A stretch of 19,700 bases of DNA from DATJQF01 sp035505995 (GCA_035505995.1 DATJQF010000003.1:1-19700), one strand, 5' to 3'. Positions 1-7,248 are shown, numbered from the stretch's first letter. The notes: generated from the sequence alone by a model not told the origin. Numbers and translations are program-made.

Positions 1-1
1 G

Positions 2-199
2 CTGAACGCCATCGTCATCAAGCCTATGAACGGGAAGACCGCATGGGACGTATGCCTGAAGATGAAGGATAACGGACTCCAGGCCAAGCCCACGCACGAT
101 CATATCATCCGCTTCGCCCCGCCGTTGGTCATTACGAAGGAACAGATCCTGGAGGCGGTCGGGATCATCAGGAAATCCCTGGAGGAAGTATCCGAATAA
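2..199 (+). CDS. rocD: Ornithine aminotransferase, C-terminal end (partial)
   Basis: Only the last 65 codons are in the window, read in the frame starting at base 2 and ending with TAA at 197-199. The stretch reading CLKMKDNGLQAKPTHDHIIR and the following RFAPPLVI match the C-terminus of ornithine-oxo-acid aminotransferases (class III PLP enzymes), where human and Bacillus enzymes read close to DNGLLAKPTH and IRFAPPLVI. The enzyme interconverts ornithine plus 2-oxoglutarate and glutamate semialdehyde plus glutamate in the cytoplasm. The PLP lysine and N-terminal part lie upstream of the window. The next gene is convergent, 43 bp away. Another class III aminotransferase is possible but less likely given the RFAPPLVI match. 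Confidence 0.85.
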   Translation: MNAIVIKPMNGKTAWDVCLKMKDNGLQAKPTHDHIIRFAPPLVITKEQILEAVGIIRKSLEEVSE

Positions 200-218
200 A
201 GCCGGGAGGCTTATTATT
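198..218 (+). terminator. Weak terminator-like hairpin after rocD
   Basis: AAGCC and GGCTT (199-203 and 208-212) form a 5-bp stem with a 4-nt loop, followed by ATTATT. It starts within the rocD stop codon. The stem is short and the T-rich tail imperfect, so this is only a candidate. It lies between convergent genes and could serve both. Confidence 0.35.
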
Positions 219-242
219 GCACCACGTCACCCCCTCACGGCG

Positions 243-2666
243 TCAGAAGGTTGCTGAAAGCTTTAAATTAAATTCCCGCGGTGTCAGGTAATTGGGCACT
301 GCATACTGCCTTCCGTTGATGTCGGTCACCCAGAGATAGGAAACGGTATTATTGATATCGAGCAGGTTGAACACTTCCAGTGCGATCCACATGGAGGTGA
401 ATACCCTCAGGGGATTCTTGGGTGAGAATTTCGTGTGCCCGCCGATCAGCTGCTTGGAAAGGCCCAGGTCCACCCTGCGGTAAGGAGGCATCCGCAGCGT
501 TTGCTCGTTCTTGGGCGCTCCCGGAGGACCGAATGGCAGTCCGGTCCCGTAGATAAAAGTGAGGTTAACCCTCCAGGTCGGGAATTTCGGGATATAATCC
601 TGGAAAAAGATCGCCAGGTTCAGCCGCTGGTCGGTCGGACTGGGCACCCAATCCCCGTTTATTTTTTCCTGTGATGTCATGAAGGAGACGCTGGCCCACG
701 ACTCCGCACCCTTCACGAACTCGCCGTCGATCCGGAAATCGATCCCCGTCGTGTACCCGTGGGCATCGTTGGTGCCGTAATACCGGATCTGCAGGTTGTC
801 GACCTCATAGGGGATGAGGTGGTCGATGTGCTTGTAATAGACCTCCGCCCCCAGCTTGAAGATCCTTCCCCAGCCTTTGAAATAATAATCGGATCCTCCC
901 ACCACCTGGAGGGAATTCTGCGACACCAGTCCCGGGACGATCTCTCCCTGGAGATTGGTCAGCTCCCGGAAAGTGGGCGGCTGGGAATAATATCCGGCAG
1001 CCAGGCGGAACACGAATTCATGCTTCCACAGGGGTTTCAGCGAGACCGATGCCCGCGGGTTCAACAGGAACTGGTTATTGAAATCATAATAGATCCCCCG
1101 GAGTCCGGCGGTCAGCGTGATCTCGTTGGAAGGGTTATGAAAGGTCCAGGTATCCATCAGAAACCCGTTCAACAGGTTGGTGGAAAGGACATTGTTGCTT
1201 TTGATGGAGGCATAGATCGTAAAGGGGTCATGGGGGGGATTGGGAGAGCCGACGGAATCGGGCGGCCGGGGAACGGAATATCCTGCCGAATCATGGATCT
1301 CCCACTCGTTGATGATATACGTGAAATCCTCATGCTGATAGCCGATCCCCCACTGGATCTGGCTTTTCTCCCGGTCATACACCCCGAGGTGCTCGATGTT
1401 GAAGACGGTCCCGTCCAGGTAATTCCGCGCATGCTGAAGGAAAGCCCCGACCCCCAGCGCTTCCGTGACCTGCCCGTTATCGCTGCCGCTATATACTTCC
1501 AGCCTGCCCAGCCAGTATTCGGCGGAGATGTCGTAGGTCTCCCGTTCAAAGGTCTGGTAGATGGAGGAGATCAGGCGCAGGCGGACATTCGGCCGCGGTT
1601 TGAAGGAAAGAGTGACCGCCCCGAGCCAGTTCTGGTAATTATCTACCTCCTGCCCGTCGAAATACATGGTGATCTTATAGGCCTCGCTCAGGGTCCCGAA
1701 GCTCGTCTCCCGGGTCTCTGGGATCAGCTTGAAGGAATTGATGGAATAGGTCCCCAGCACCGACAGCTCCCATTTTTTAGAGATGTTGTAGTTCAGCAGG
1801 GCCTGAAGGTCGAAATACCGCGGCTTGTAGTCCCCCTTGGTCTGAAGCCCCTTGAAAAAATAGGTATTGGTCTTGTACCTGGCCCCGATCAGGTAGGAGA
1901 ATTTTTTCGAGATCGTGCCTTCCACGTGGGCGTCCGCGCCCAGGAGGCTGATATCGAAAGAGCCCGCAAACGAGGTCGGCCGCTTATACTTTATATCGAG
2001 TACCGACGACATCTTATCCCCGAATCTCGCGTCGAATCCCCCGGCGGAAAATGAGATGGCTGAAACGAGGTCGGGATTCAGGAAGCTGAGTCCTTCCTGC
2101 TGACCGGCCCGCACCAGGAAAGGTCGGTAGATCTCAATATCGTTGACAAATACCAGGTTCTCGTCAAAGTTCCCGCCGCGCACCGAATACTGCGAGCTCA
2201 ACTCATTCCTGGAGGAGACGCCCGGCAGGGTCTTGATCAGGTCCTCGATGCTGGCATTGGGGGTGGGGATGGCCGTGACCACCTTCGGGTTCAACCGGTT
2301 GAACGAAGAGGTCCGGGCCTCATGATCCCTCACCTCCACCGATTCCAGCTGGGTAGCGGCAGGGTGGAGCGTAATTTCGAGCGACTTTTTCTCGCCGGGC
2401 TTCAGCATTAATTCGGTGGAATCGGTGCGGAATCCAAGATAGGAGAAGACCAGGATGATCTTCGTATTCCCCGGGATAGCGAGGGTGAATTCCCCGTTGA
2501 TCCCGGTAGCGGTTCCTCCCGCCAGGTTCCGGAGGCTGATATTCACATTGGCGACCGGTTCCCGGTTCTCATCGGTGATCCTGCCGGTAACGGAAGCGGT
2601 TCCCTGTGCGCTCAGTCGGTACCCGGCACAGAGGATGAGAAACCATATCAGGAAGGTTTTTTTCAA
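243..2666 (-). CDS. TonB-dependent outer-membrane receptor
   Basis: An 807-residue receptor for active import of an unidentified ligand, driven by TonB/ExbBD. Order of parts: signal peptide 1-21 (KKTFLIWFLILCAGYRLSAQ, cut after SAQ), CarboxypepD_reg-like beta-sandwich at about 24-110 (GRITDENREPVANVNISL), plug at about 125-230 (IEDLIKTLPGVSSRNELSSQ, SVRGGNFDENLVFVNDIEIY), then a beta-barrel ending in a terminal Phe (LKLSATF). I chose a TTG start at 2664-2666, because the signal peptide begins exactly there and the TTG lies 7 nt after the stop of the preceding gene. The next upstream ATG, at 2765, would add 33 non-signal-like residues and overlap that gene by about 90 bp. It is probably translationally coupled to the preceding gene. 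It is not a SusC type: no SusD-like partner is present and it is shorter than usual SusC proteins. The substrate cannot be told from sequence. Confidence 0.9.
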   Translation of the reverse strand: MKKTFLIWFLILCAGYRLSAQGTASVTGRITDENREPVANVNISLRNLAGGTATGINGEFTLAIPGNTKIILVFSYLGFRTDSTELMLKPGEKKSLEITLHPAATQLESVEVRDHEARTSSFNRLNPKVVTAIPTPNASIEDLIKTLPGVSSRNELSSQYSVRGGNFDENLVFVNDIEIYRPFLVRAGQQEGLSFLNPDLVSAISFSAGGFDARFGDKMSSVLDIKYKRPTSFAGSFDISLLGADAHVEGTISKKFSYLIGARYKTNTYFFKGLQTKGDYKPRYFDLQALLNYNISKKWELSVLGTYSINSFKLIPETRETSFGTLSEAYKITMYFDGQEVDNYQNWLGAVTLSFKPRPNVRLRLISSIYQTFERETYDISAEYWLGRLEVYSGSDNGQVTEALGVGAFLQHARNYLDGTVFNIEHLGVYDREKSQIQWGIGYQHEDFTYIINEWEIHDSAGYSVPRPPDSVGSPNPPHDPFTIYASIKSNNVLSTNLLNGFLMDTWTFHNPSNEITLTAGLRGIYYDFNNQFLLNPRASVSLKPLWKHEFVFRLAAGYYSQPPTFRELTNLQGEIVPGLVSQNSLQVVGGSDYYFKGWGRIFKLGAEVYYKHIDHLIPYEVDNLQIRYYGTNDAHGYTTGIDFRIDGEFVKGAESWASVSFMTSQEKINGDWVPSPTDQRLNLAIFFQDYIPKFPTWRVNLTFIYGTGLPFGPPGAPKNEQTLRMPPYRRVDLGLSKQLIGGHTKFSPKNPLRVFTSMWIALEVFNLLDINNTVSYLWVTDINGRQYAVPNYLTPREFNLKLSATF

Positions 2667-2673
2667 TTCAGGA

Positions 2674-3324
2674 TCACTCGTTGGTCTGGCCGGTCTTTCT
2701 TTTGAATTTACCTTCTTTCCAGGCCTTGATGAATTTCGCCCAGGCGAACGGGTTGAAGATCTCAAAGGGTTGCTGCTGGCCGGAATAATATAATTTGCTG
2801 GTCTGGTTTTCCATGAAATTCATGTAGTTGACCGGCCCGTTCCAGGGCATGTTCTCCACCTGCATCTGGATCGCATCCGGATCGAGGTTCTTCCTGGCCC
2901 GGGCCAGGTCATCTTCCGGAAGCTCCGTATTCACGAATGCCCGCTTGAAATCGTCCAGGGTGGGCCACGGGAATACCACGGCTTCTGTCAGGGTCAGGGT
3001 GTCGGAGGTCATCAGCTGGATCAGGGAATACCGGTTCTTGGTGACTGTATCGGGGATGATGAACGAGGCCGGCTTGAATCCGACGGCATGGAACAGGACC
3101 GTATCGGACCGGTGGGCGACAAAGGAAAAGTACCCGTTGACATCGCTGGTGGTTCCCTTGTGCGTGTTCTTTACCAGGATCCGCGTGAAAGGAACGGGAT
3201 TCAGGCTGTCGACTGTAATCGTGATCCCGGAAAACTGGATCAGGTCCCCGTTGGCGTATTGTGCCAGAAGCCGGGGAGTGATAAACAGGAAGACAGGAAT
3301 CAGCAAGCGGATCAATCGGACCAT
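2674..3324 (-). CDS. Secreted CarboxypepD_reg-like domain protein
   Basis: A 216-residue exported protein. A signal peptide (about residues 1-22, VRLIRLLIPVFLFITPRLLA then Q) is followed by a CarboxypepD_reg-like domain at about 30-110 (ISGITITVD is replaced here by FSGITITVD, then PFTRILVKN, GTTSDVNGYFSF). The C-terminal half is charged and aromatic (MPWNGPVNYMNFMENQTSKL) and ends in a Lys-rich tail. I start it at the ATG at 3324, because the signal peptide begins there; an ATG at 3357 would add 11 residues. It sits directly before the TonB receptor gene and is probably co-transcribed with it, which suggests a periplasmic or outer-membrane accessory role. The specific function is not known. 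It has no lipobox cysteine. Confidence 0.75.
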   Translation of the reverse strand: MVRLIRLLIPVFLFITPRLLAQYANGDLIQFSGITITVDSLNPVPFTRILVKNTHKGTTSDVNGYFSFVAHRSDTVLFHAVGFKPASFIIPDTVTKNRYSLIQLMTSDTLTLTEAVVFPWPTLDDFKRAFVNTELPEDDLARARKNLDPDAIQMQVENMPWNGPVNYMNFMENQTSKLYYSGQQQPFEIFNPFAWAKFIKAWKEGKFKRKTGQTNE

Positions 3325-3401
3325 CGGCCAGGGAAGTTTCGCGGGGGAAAATAACATAGAACAAACGGAATTTACGGTTTTTTATTTCCTACCCTGCTGA
3401 C

Positions 3402-3432
3402 AAAAAAAATGCTGTTACCGGGGTAACAGCAT
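3402..3432 (-). terminator. Rho-independent terminator of rpmB
   Basis: On the minus strand ATGCTGTTACC and GGTAACAGCAT (11 nt each, perfect, separated by 2 nt at 3420-3421) are followed by a run of seven further T. This is a textbook intrinsic terminator and makes rpmB a closed transcription unit. Confidence 0.9.
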
Positions 3433-3450
3433 CTTCCCGGGCCCGGGAAG
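3433..3450 (-). repeat. Perfect 18-bp GC-rich palindrome after rpmB
   Basis: CTTCCCGGGCCCGGGAAG reads the same on both strands. It lies between the rpmB stop codon and the terminator stem, so the transcript end can fold into two back-to-back hairpins. It may reinforce termination or protect the mRNA 3' end; the role is inferred. Confidence 0.6.
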
Positions 3451-3451
3451 G

Positions 3452-3691
3452 TTAACGGTTCAGATAACCTTTTTCGCGGGCTTCCTTAACAGCGGCATAA
3501 ATGCCCTTCTTGTTGATCGTCCTGATTCCTGCAGCGGAGACTTTCAGCACGATATGACGGTTCTCTTCCGGGATGAAGAACTTCTTGGTTTGCAGGTTCG
3601 GATAGAACCTTCTCTTGGTCTTGATATTGGAATGTGAAACATGGTTTCCCACGATCACTTTCTTGCCGGTTATTTCACAAATTCTTGCCAT
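3452..3691 (-). CDS. rpmB: 50S ribosomal protein bL28
   Basis: A 79-residue protein of normal length for bL28. It begins MARICEITGKKVIVGNHVSH and contains KTKRRFYPNLQ, typical of the family, which binds 23S rRNA in the large subunit. It has only one cysteine (Cys5), so it is the non-zinc form. It has its own promoter (3723-3753) and a strong terminator directly after it. In many Bacteroidota, rpmB is followed by rpmG, a DUF4295 gene, ftsY and rimO; here none of these follows, although cinA is upstream as often seen. Confidence 0.97.
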   Translation of the reverse strand: MARICEITGKKVIVGNHVSHSNIKTKRRFYPNLQTKKFFIPEENRHIVLKVSAAGIRTINKKGIYAAVKEAREKGYLNR

Positions 3692-3701
3692 GTCCGTAAA
3701 T

Positions 3702-3720
3702 AAAAAACCCCGAACGGGGG
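3702..3720 (-). other. Hairpin plus T-run in the rpmB leader
   Basis: On the minus strand CCCCC-GTTC-GGGG is followed by TTTTTT (3707-3702), the shape of a small intrinsic terminator. It falls between the predicted transcription start (about 3717) and the rpmB ATG at 3691. It could terminate read-through from cinA, act as an attenuator for rpmB, or simply be a 5'-UTR stem. Confidence 0.45.
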
Positions 3721-3722
3721 TG

Positions 3723-3753
3723 CAAATATCGGAAATTTTAATGAAATACCAAA
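3723..3753 (-). promoter_or_regulatory. Promoter of rpmB (TTTG-N19-box)
   Basis: On the minus strand TTTG (3753-3750), a 19-nt spacer and GATATTTG (3730-3723) match the Bacteroidota primary sigma consensus TTTG-N19-TAnnTTTG with one mismatch in the -7 box. It is placed about 30 nt before the rpmB start. It is the only promoter in the window where both boxes are clear at the expected spacing. Confidence 0.7.
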
Positions 3754-3825
3754 AATTCGCTACAGATTTTCAAGGAGAAACACGGAGTAAACACAGAAAT
3801 AATCGGAAATCCGGGATCTTCTGTG

Positions 3826-3860
3826 CAATCCACAATCGTAAATTGCAAATCAAAATTCAA
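3826..3860. repeat. Degenerate heptamer array at the cinA 3' end
   Basis: Read on the + strand: CAATCCA, CAATCGT, AAATTGC, AAATCAA, AATTCAA, five consecutive 7-nt units sharing AAT or ATT at units' positions 2-4. The array runs through the cinA stop codon (3850-3852) into its last codons. The rest of the 158-bp gap to rpmB (3762-3825) also has an irregular stretch rich in ACACGGAG- and ACACAGAA-like words, but I see no gene in it. Confidence 0.6.
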
Positions 3861-5106
3861 GGATCGCCTTCCTGAGCATGTTCAGCGCCTGTAACGCTGT
3901 TTTCCGGATATTCCGCTCACGGTCTTCGCCCATGAGGAAATGGCCGGTGACGATCTTTTGCGGGGTGGCCACCGCGATCCACGTGGTCCCGACCGGCTTT
4001 TCGGGTGTGCCCCCGCCCGGACCGGCGATCCCGGAGGTTGCAATGGAAAAGTCTGAGGAAAAACGGGCTCTCACCCCTTCGGCCATTGCCCTGACCACCT
4101 CTTCGCTTACCGCTCCCCTGGAGGGGATCATTTCGGCGGGCACGCCCAGCTCCCGGACTTTGCTTTCATTCGAGTAGGCGATCACGCTTCCCAGGTAATA
4201 GGCCGAGCTTCCCGGCACCCGTGTGATGAGTCCGGCGATGGCTCCCCCGGTGCAGCTTTCGGCGGTGGACAGCGTCGCATTTCTTTTGAGCAGGAGCTTC
4301 CCGACGATCTCCTCGAGCGTATCGTCATCATATCCGAAGAAATATTGCGGGATCAGGTTGATCATCCTGTCCGCCTCTGCGTTTACTATTCTTTCCAGTT
4401 CTTTTGCATCTTTTCCTGTTCCCGACAGCCGGAGCCGGACGATCCCCGGTTGCGGCAGGTACGCGAGCTTGATATTTCCGGGCAGGGCATCCTCCCACTT
4501 TTCAAGGATATCGGAAAGATAGGATTCCCCCAGGCCCTGGGTGAGAACGGTTTTATGAAAAATAGCCTGTGGCGTAAATCTTTCTTTCAGATGCGGGATC
4601 ACCCAATCGGTCATCATCGGCTTCATCTCGAACGGAACCCCGGGCATAAAGATGAAGACCGAAGATGGAGAATGGATGGTCTGCCCTTCAAACCACATCC
4701 CCGGGGCTGTCCCGACCCGGTTGGGAAAGGGTAGACAGTTCCCGGGGATCTCCGCCTGTGCCCGGTTGGTGGCGGTCACTTTGAGTCCGCGGGACGGAAA
4801 AAGCTCCAGGATATGGTCGAATGCGGCCTGATTAAAGACCAGGCGGGTATGGAAGAATTCGCATAATGCTTGTTTGGTAATGTCGTCTTTGGTGGGCCCG
4901 AGACCGCCCGTTACCAGGATGATCTCCGACCTTTCGCCGGCTTCTTTCAGGGCCGACAGGATGGCCTCCCGGTCGTCTGCGATCACGGTGATGCGATCCG
5001 TTCTGAATCCCGCGAGGCTCATCTGCTCCGCCATCCAGGAGGCATTGGTATTCACCACCTGCCCGATGAGGAGCTCATCGCCGATGCTGATGATCTCTGC
5101 AGCCAT
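3850..5106 (-). CDS. cinA: CinA family protein (MoCF domain plus NMN deamidase domain)
   Basis: A 418-residue two-domain protein of normal length. The N-terminal MoCF_biosynth-like domain (about 1-170) has SIGDELLIGQVVNTNASW and VTGGLGPTKDDITKQ (66-79). The C-terminal PncC-type nicotinamide-nucleotide amidase domain (about 265-418) has STAESCTGGAIAGL (280-293) and SGIAGPGGGTPEKPVGT (358-374). In characterised family members the C-terminal domain deamidates NMN in pyridine-nucleotide salvage, and the N-terminal domain can have ADP-ribose pyrophosphatase activity. I start it at the ATG at 5106, where the conserved MAAEIISIGDELL begins. A longer reading from 5220 would overlap the divergent neighbour. 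Its stop codon lies inside a heptamer repeat. Confidence 0.95.
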   Translation of the reverse strand: MAAEIISIGDELLIGQVVNTNASWMAEQMSLAGFRTDRITVIADDREAILSALKEAGERSEIILVTGGLGPTKDDITKQALCEFFHTRLVFNQAAFDHILELFPSRGLKVTATNRAQAEIPGNCLPFPNRVGTAPGMWFEGQTIHSPSSVFIFMPGVPFEMKPMMTDWVIPHLKERFTPQAIFHKTVLTQGLGESYLSDILEKWEDALPGNIKLAYLPQPGIVRLRLSGTGKDAKELERIVNAEADRMINLIPQYFFGYDDDTLEEIVGKLLLKRNATLSTAESCTGGAIAGLITRVPGSSAYYLGSVIAYSNESKVRELGVPAEMIPSRGAVSEEVVRAMAEGVRARFSSDFSIATSGIAGPGGGTPEKPVGTTWIAVATPQKIVTGHFLMGEDRERNIRKTALQALNMLRKAILEF

Positions 5107-5110
5107 GCGG

Positions 5111-5118
5111 CAAAAATA
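5111..5118 (-). promoter_or_regulatory. Candidate -7 box of cinA
   Basis: TATTTTTG on the minus strand matches TAnnTTTG. It ends only 4 nt before the cinA ATG, so a start of transcription at the usual distance would give a leaderless or nearly leaderless mRNA. I see no TTTG 19 nt further upstream, so support is moderate. Confidence 0.4.
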
Positions 5119-5155
5119 AGGAATAACCCGGAGGAGCGGTAAGGCCCATTCTTCG

Positions 5156-5163
5156 TATTTTTG
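5156..5163 (+). promoter_or_regulatory. Candidate -7 box of the SirB1-like gene
   Basis: TATTTTTG matches TAnnTTTG exactly and lies 40 nt before the ATG at 5204. No clear -33 TTTG is seen. It is the same 8-mer as the divergent cinA box and points the other way. Confidence 0.45.
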
Positions 5164-5203
5164 CAGGCGGGTTCTCCCGAGCGGTTTCGGGGAATGAGAG
5201 ACC

Positions 5204-6097
5204 ATGACAGAACTCACCACTAACCGGGAACTTTCCGCCCTGCTTCATCTGCTGGATGAGCCGGATGAAAATGCATTCGGACAGATCGAGGAGAAGATCT
5301 TCACGTTCGGCCGGGAAGCGATCCCCCTGCTGGAAAAAACGGGAGAAGAATCCCTCGACGGGCTGGTGCAGGAACGGGTGGGAAGGATCATCCGGAAGAT
5401 CCGCTCGGAAAGCTCCGACATGGAGCTGGAAACCTGGATCAAGACAGGTTCTTCCGACCTGCTGAAGGGAATTATCCTGATCACGCGCACCCAGTTTCCC
5501 GACCTCGATATCGAGGACATCAACATCCGGATCGAGCAGCTCAAGATGGATGCCTGGCTTGAGCTGAATGAAAATCTCACGGCATTAGAGAATGTCAAGG
5601 TGCTCAATCATATCTTGTTCCAGGTGCATCATTTCGAGGGGAACCGGGTAGAGCCGTATGCCCCGGACAACCTTTTCATTCATACCCTGCTGGATTCCAG
5701 GAAAGGAAGCCCTTTGAGCCTCGGCATGCTCTATATCATTATTGCCCAGAAGCTGAACATCCCCGTTTTCGGCGTGAATCTCCCGCAGCACTTTATCCTG
5801 GCCTATGCCTCCGAGCTGGGGATGACACTTCCCGAAACGGAAGATATCCTGTTTTACATCGATCCATTCAACAAAGGGTCGGTATTCACGCGCAGGGAGA
5901 TAGAGCTGTTCGTCCGCCAGCTGAAGATCAAGCCCGATCCTGCTTTCTTTTCTCCCTGTTCCAATATCGACATCATCAAGCGGATGATCAACAACCTGAT
6001 CTTTTCCTACAGCCAGGCGGGTAACCAGGAAAAAGCGGAGGAATTTCACCGGCTGTTGAAAATTTTCACCCCGGAAGACGATACCTTGAACGGCTGA
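5204..6097 (+). CDS. SirB1 / transglutaminase-like family protein
   Basis: A 297-residue cytoplasmic protein without signal peptide. Residues about 70-240 match the SirB1 (Transglut_core2) family: LLDSRKGSPLSLGMLYIII (162-180) and GVNLPQHFILAYA (190-202). Where classical transglutaminases have the nucleophilic Cys, this protein has Ser172 in SPLSLG; His196 remains. From memory, SirB1 proteins in general lack the Cys, so a non-enzymatic or altered role is likely, but the biochemical function is not established. The C-terminal part (about 248-290, SNIDIIKRMINNLIFSYSQA) looks like the start of a TPR-like helical repeat that SirB1 proteins usually carry. The next gene starts 26 nt after its stop, so the two may be co-transcribed. 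Confidence 0.8.
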   Translation: MTELTTNRELSALLHLLDEPDENAFGQIEEKIFTFGREAIPLLEKTGEESLDGLVQERVGRIIRKIRSESSDMELETWIKTGSSDLLKGIILITRTQFPDLDIEDINIRIEQLKMDAWLELNENLTALENVKVLNHILFQVHHFEGNRVEPYAPDNLFIHTLLDSRKGSPLSLGMLYIIIAQKLNIPVFGVNLPQHFILAYASELGMTLPETEDILFYIDPFNKGSVFTRREIELFVRQLKIKPDPAFFSPCSNIDIIKRMINNLIFSYSQAGNQEKAEEFHRLLKIFTPEDDTLNG

Positions 6098-6123
6098 AAC
6101 CGATTAAGCCGGAAATATAAGGT

Positions 6124-7248
6124 ATGAGAAAAATTAGGCATTTCCTGCTTCCGGCGGGTTTCCTTGCCGTTTGGCTGTTATGCGGATCCTGGGGAAGCAC
6201 GGGCCATAAAAAGATCAACGGGCATGCGCCCGGATCGCTCCCCGTCAGGATGTGGTTCCTGAAAACCTCCTGGACGGCTCTGCTGGCAGCTCATGCTTCG
6301 GATGCCGACGACCGCAGGCAGACCGATTCCAATGAAGCGCCGAAGCACTTTATCAACCTCGACAGTTACCCGGAATTCCTTTCAGGGGGACGGATCCCGC
6401 AAACCTTCGATTCAGCGGTAAATAAATACGGGATCACGTTTGTCAGGGAGAACGGGATCCTTCCCTGGGCCATCCTTACGGCCTACGATTCACTCAGGAG
6501 ATGCTTTCTGAGAAAAGACTGGGACCGGGCATTGCTGGCAGCGGCGGATCTCGGCCACTACCTGGGCGACGGCCACCAGCCCCTGCATCTCACCCTCAAC
6601 TACAACGGCCAGCTGACGGGGCAGGAAGGAGTTCACGCCCGGTACGAAACAGACATGATCGACCGGTTTGCGGACTTGATCGAATATCCTTTCGATTCCG
6701 CGGAATATATTCAGGACATTGCCGGCACGGTATTTACCAGGATCTATTCAGACTACTTATATGTCGACAGCGTGCTCGGGGCCGACCAGTCGGCACAGGA
6801 ACAATCCGGCAGCACCGGTTCCAACTCCTATTACAATCATTTATGGGCTAATTCGGGAGAATTTACTATCGGGCTGTTCAGAAACGCCTCCCGCCTGCTG
6901 GCCGGTCTGATCTTAACGGCCTGGATGGACGCCGGATGCCCCATCCCCGGGATGAACGGGATCCGCGAAATCCCTGCAGGATCCTTTGCGGTATTGTCTT
7001 CCAATTACCCAAACCCTTTTACCGCCTCGACCATCATACCCGTTAGCATTGCAGGGGAGGAGGGGCCTGTGTCCTTAACGATTTATGATGCCGCAGGAAA
7101 TCAAGTGGAGATCCTGGAAGATGGGGTGCTATCAGGAGGTGAATACAGATTTCGCTGGGAAGCTGGAAGCACGGCAGAAGGGATCTATTATGTCGTTCTG
7201 CGATCAGGCCGGATTCACGAAACCCGGAGAATGCTGGTGATCCGTTAA
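6124..7248 (+). CDS. Secreted S1/P1 nuclease or phospholipase C-like zinc enzyme with T9SS type A tail
   Basis: A 374-residue exported protein. A signal peptide (1-22) ends LLCGS just before Trp23; in this enzyme superfamily the mature N-terminal Trp is itself a zinc ligand. By alignment from memory the nine ligands of the trinuclear zinc site are Trp23, His28 (WGSTGH), Asp62 (ASDADD), His75 (KHFINLD), His145, Asp149 and His155 (GHYLGDGHQPLH), His171 and Glu175 (HARYE). W-x4-H is spaced as in S1/P1 nuclease, while the last ligand is Glu, as in Bacillus phospholipase C. Residues about 291-374 form a T9SS type A sorting domain (NYPNPFTASTIIPVSI, then YDAAGNQVEIL, ending in RRMLVIR). The protein is probably secreted or anchored at the cell surface through T9SS and hydrolyses a phosphodiester substrate: nucleic acid or phospholipid, not distinguishable here. 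Its stop overlaps the stop of the convergent gene. Confidence 0.85.
   Translation: MRKIRHFLLPAGFLAVWLLCGSWGSTGHKKINGHAPGSLPVRMWFLKTSWTALLAAHASDADDRRQTDSNEAPKHFINLDSYPEFLSGGRIPQTFDSAVNKYGITFVRENGILPWAILTAYDSLRRCFLRKDWDRALLAAADLGHYLGDGHQPLHLTLNYNGQLTGQEGVHARYETDMIDRFADLIEYPFDSAEYIQDIAGTVFTRIYSDYLYVDSVLGADQSAQEQSGSTGSNSYYNHLWANSGEFTIGLFRNASRLLAGLILTAWMDAGCPIPGMNGIREIPAGSFAVLSSNYPNPFTASTIIPVSIAGEEGPVSLTIYDAAGNQVEILEDGVLSGGEYRFRWEAGSTAEGIYYVVLRSGRIHETRRMLVIR

Noticed and set aside
759..2054. A 431-codon open frame on the + strand
   Set aside because: It is antisense to the TonB receptor barrel and plug; no motif of its own.
3358..3400. Promoter for the CarboxypepD_reg-like gene
   Set aside because: TCCGTTTG and TAAATTCC are near-matches to the -7 box, but neither has a TTTG at the right spacing, so I do not list one.
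3826..3860. CRISPR-like array
   Set aside because: Units are 7 nt with no spacers and differ from each other, so this and the other junction repeats are not CRISPR.
5107..5220. N-terminal extension of CinA to an ATG at 5220
   Set aside because: The conserved family start is at 5106; the extension crosses the divergent promoter region and overlaps the neighbouring gene.
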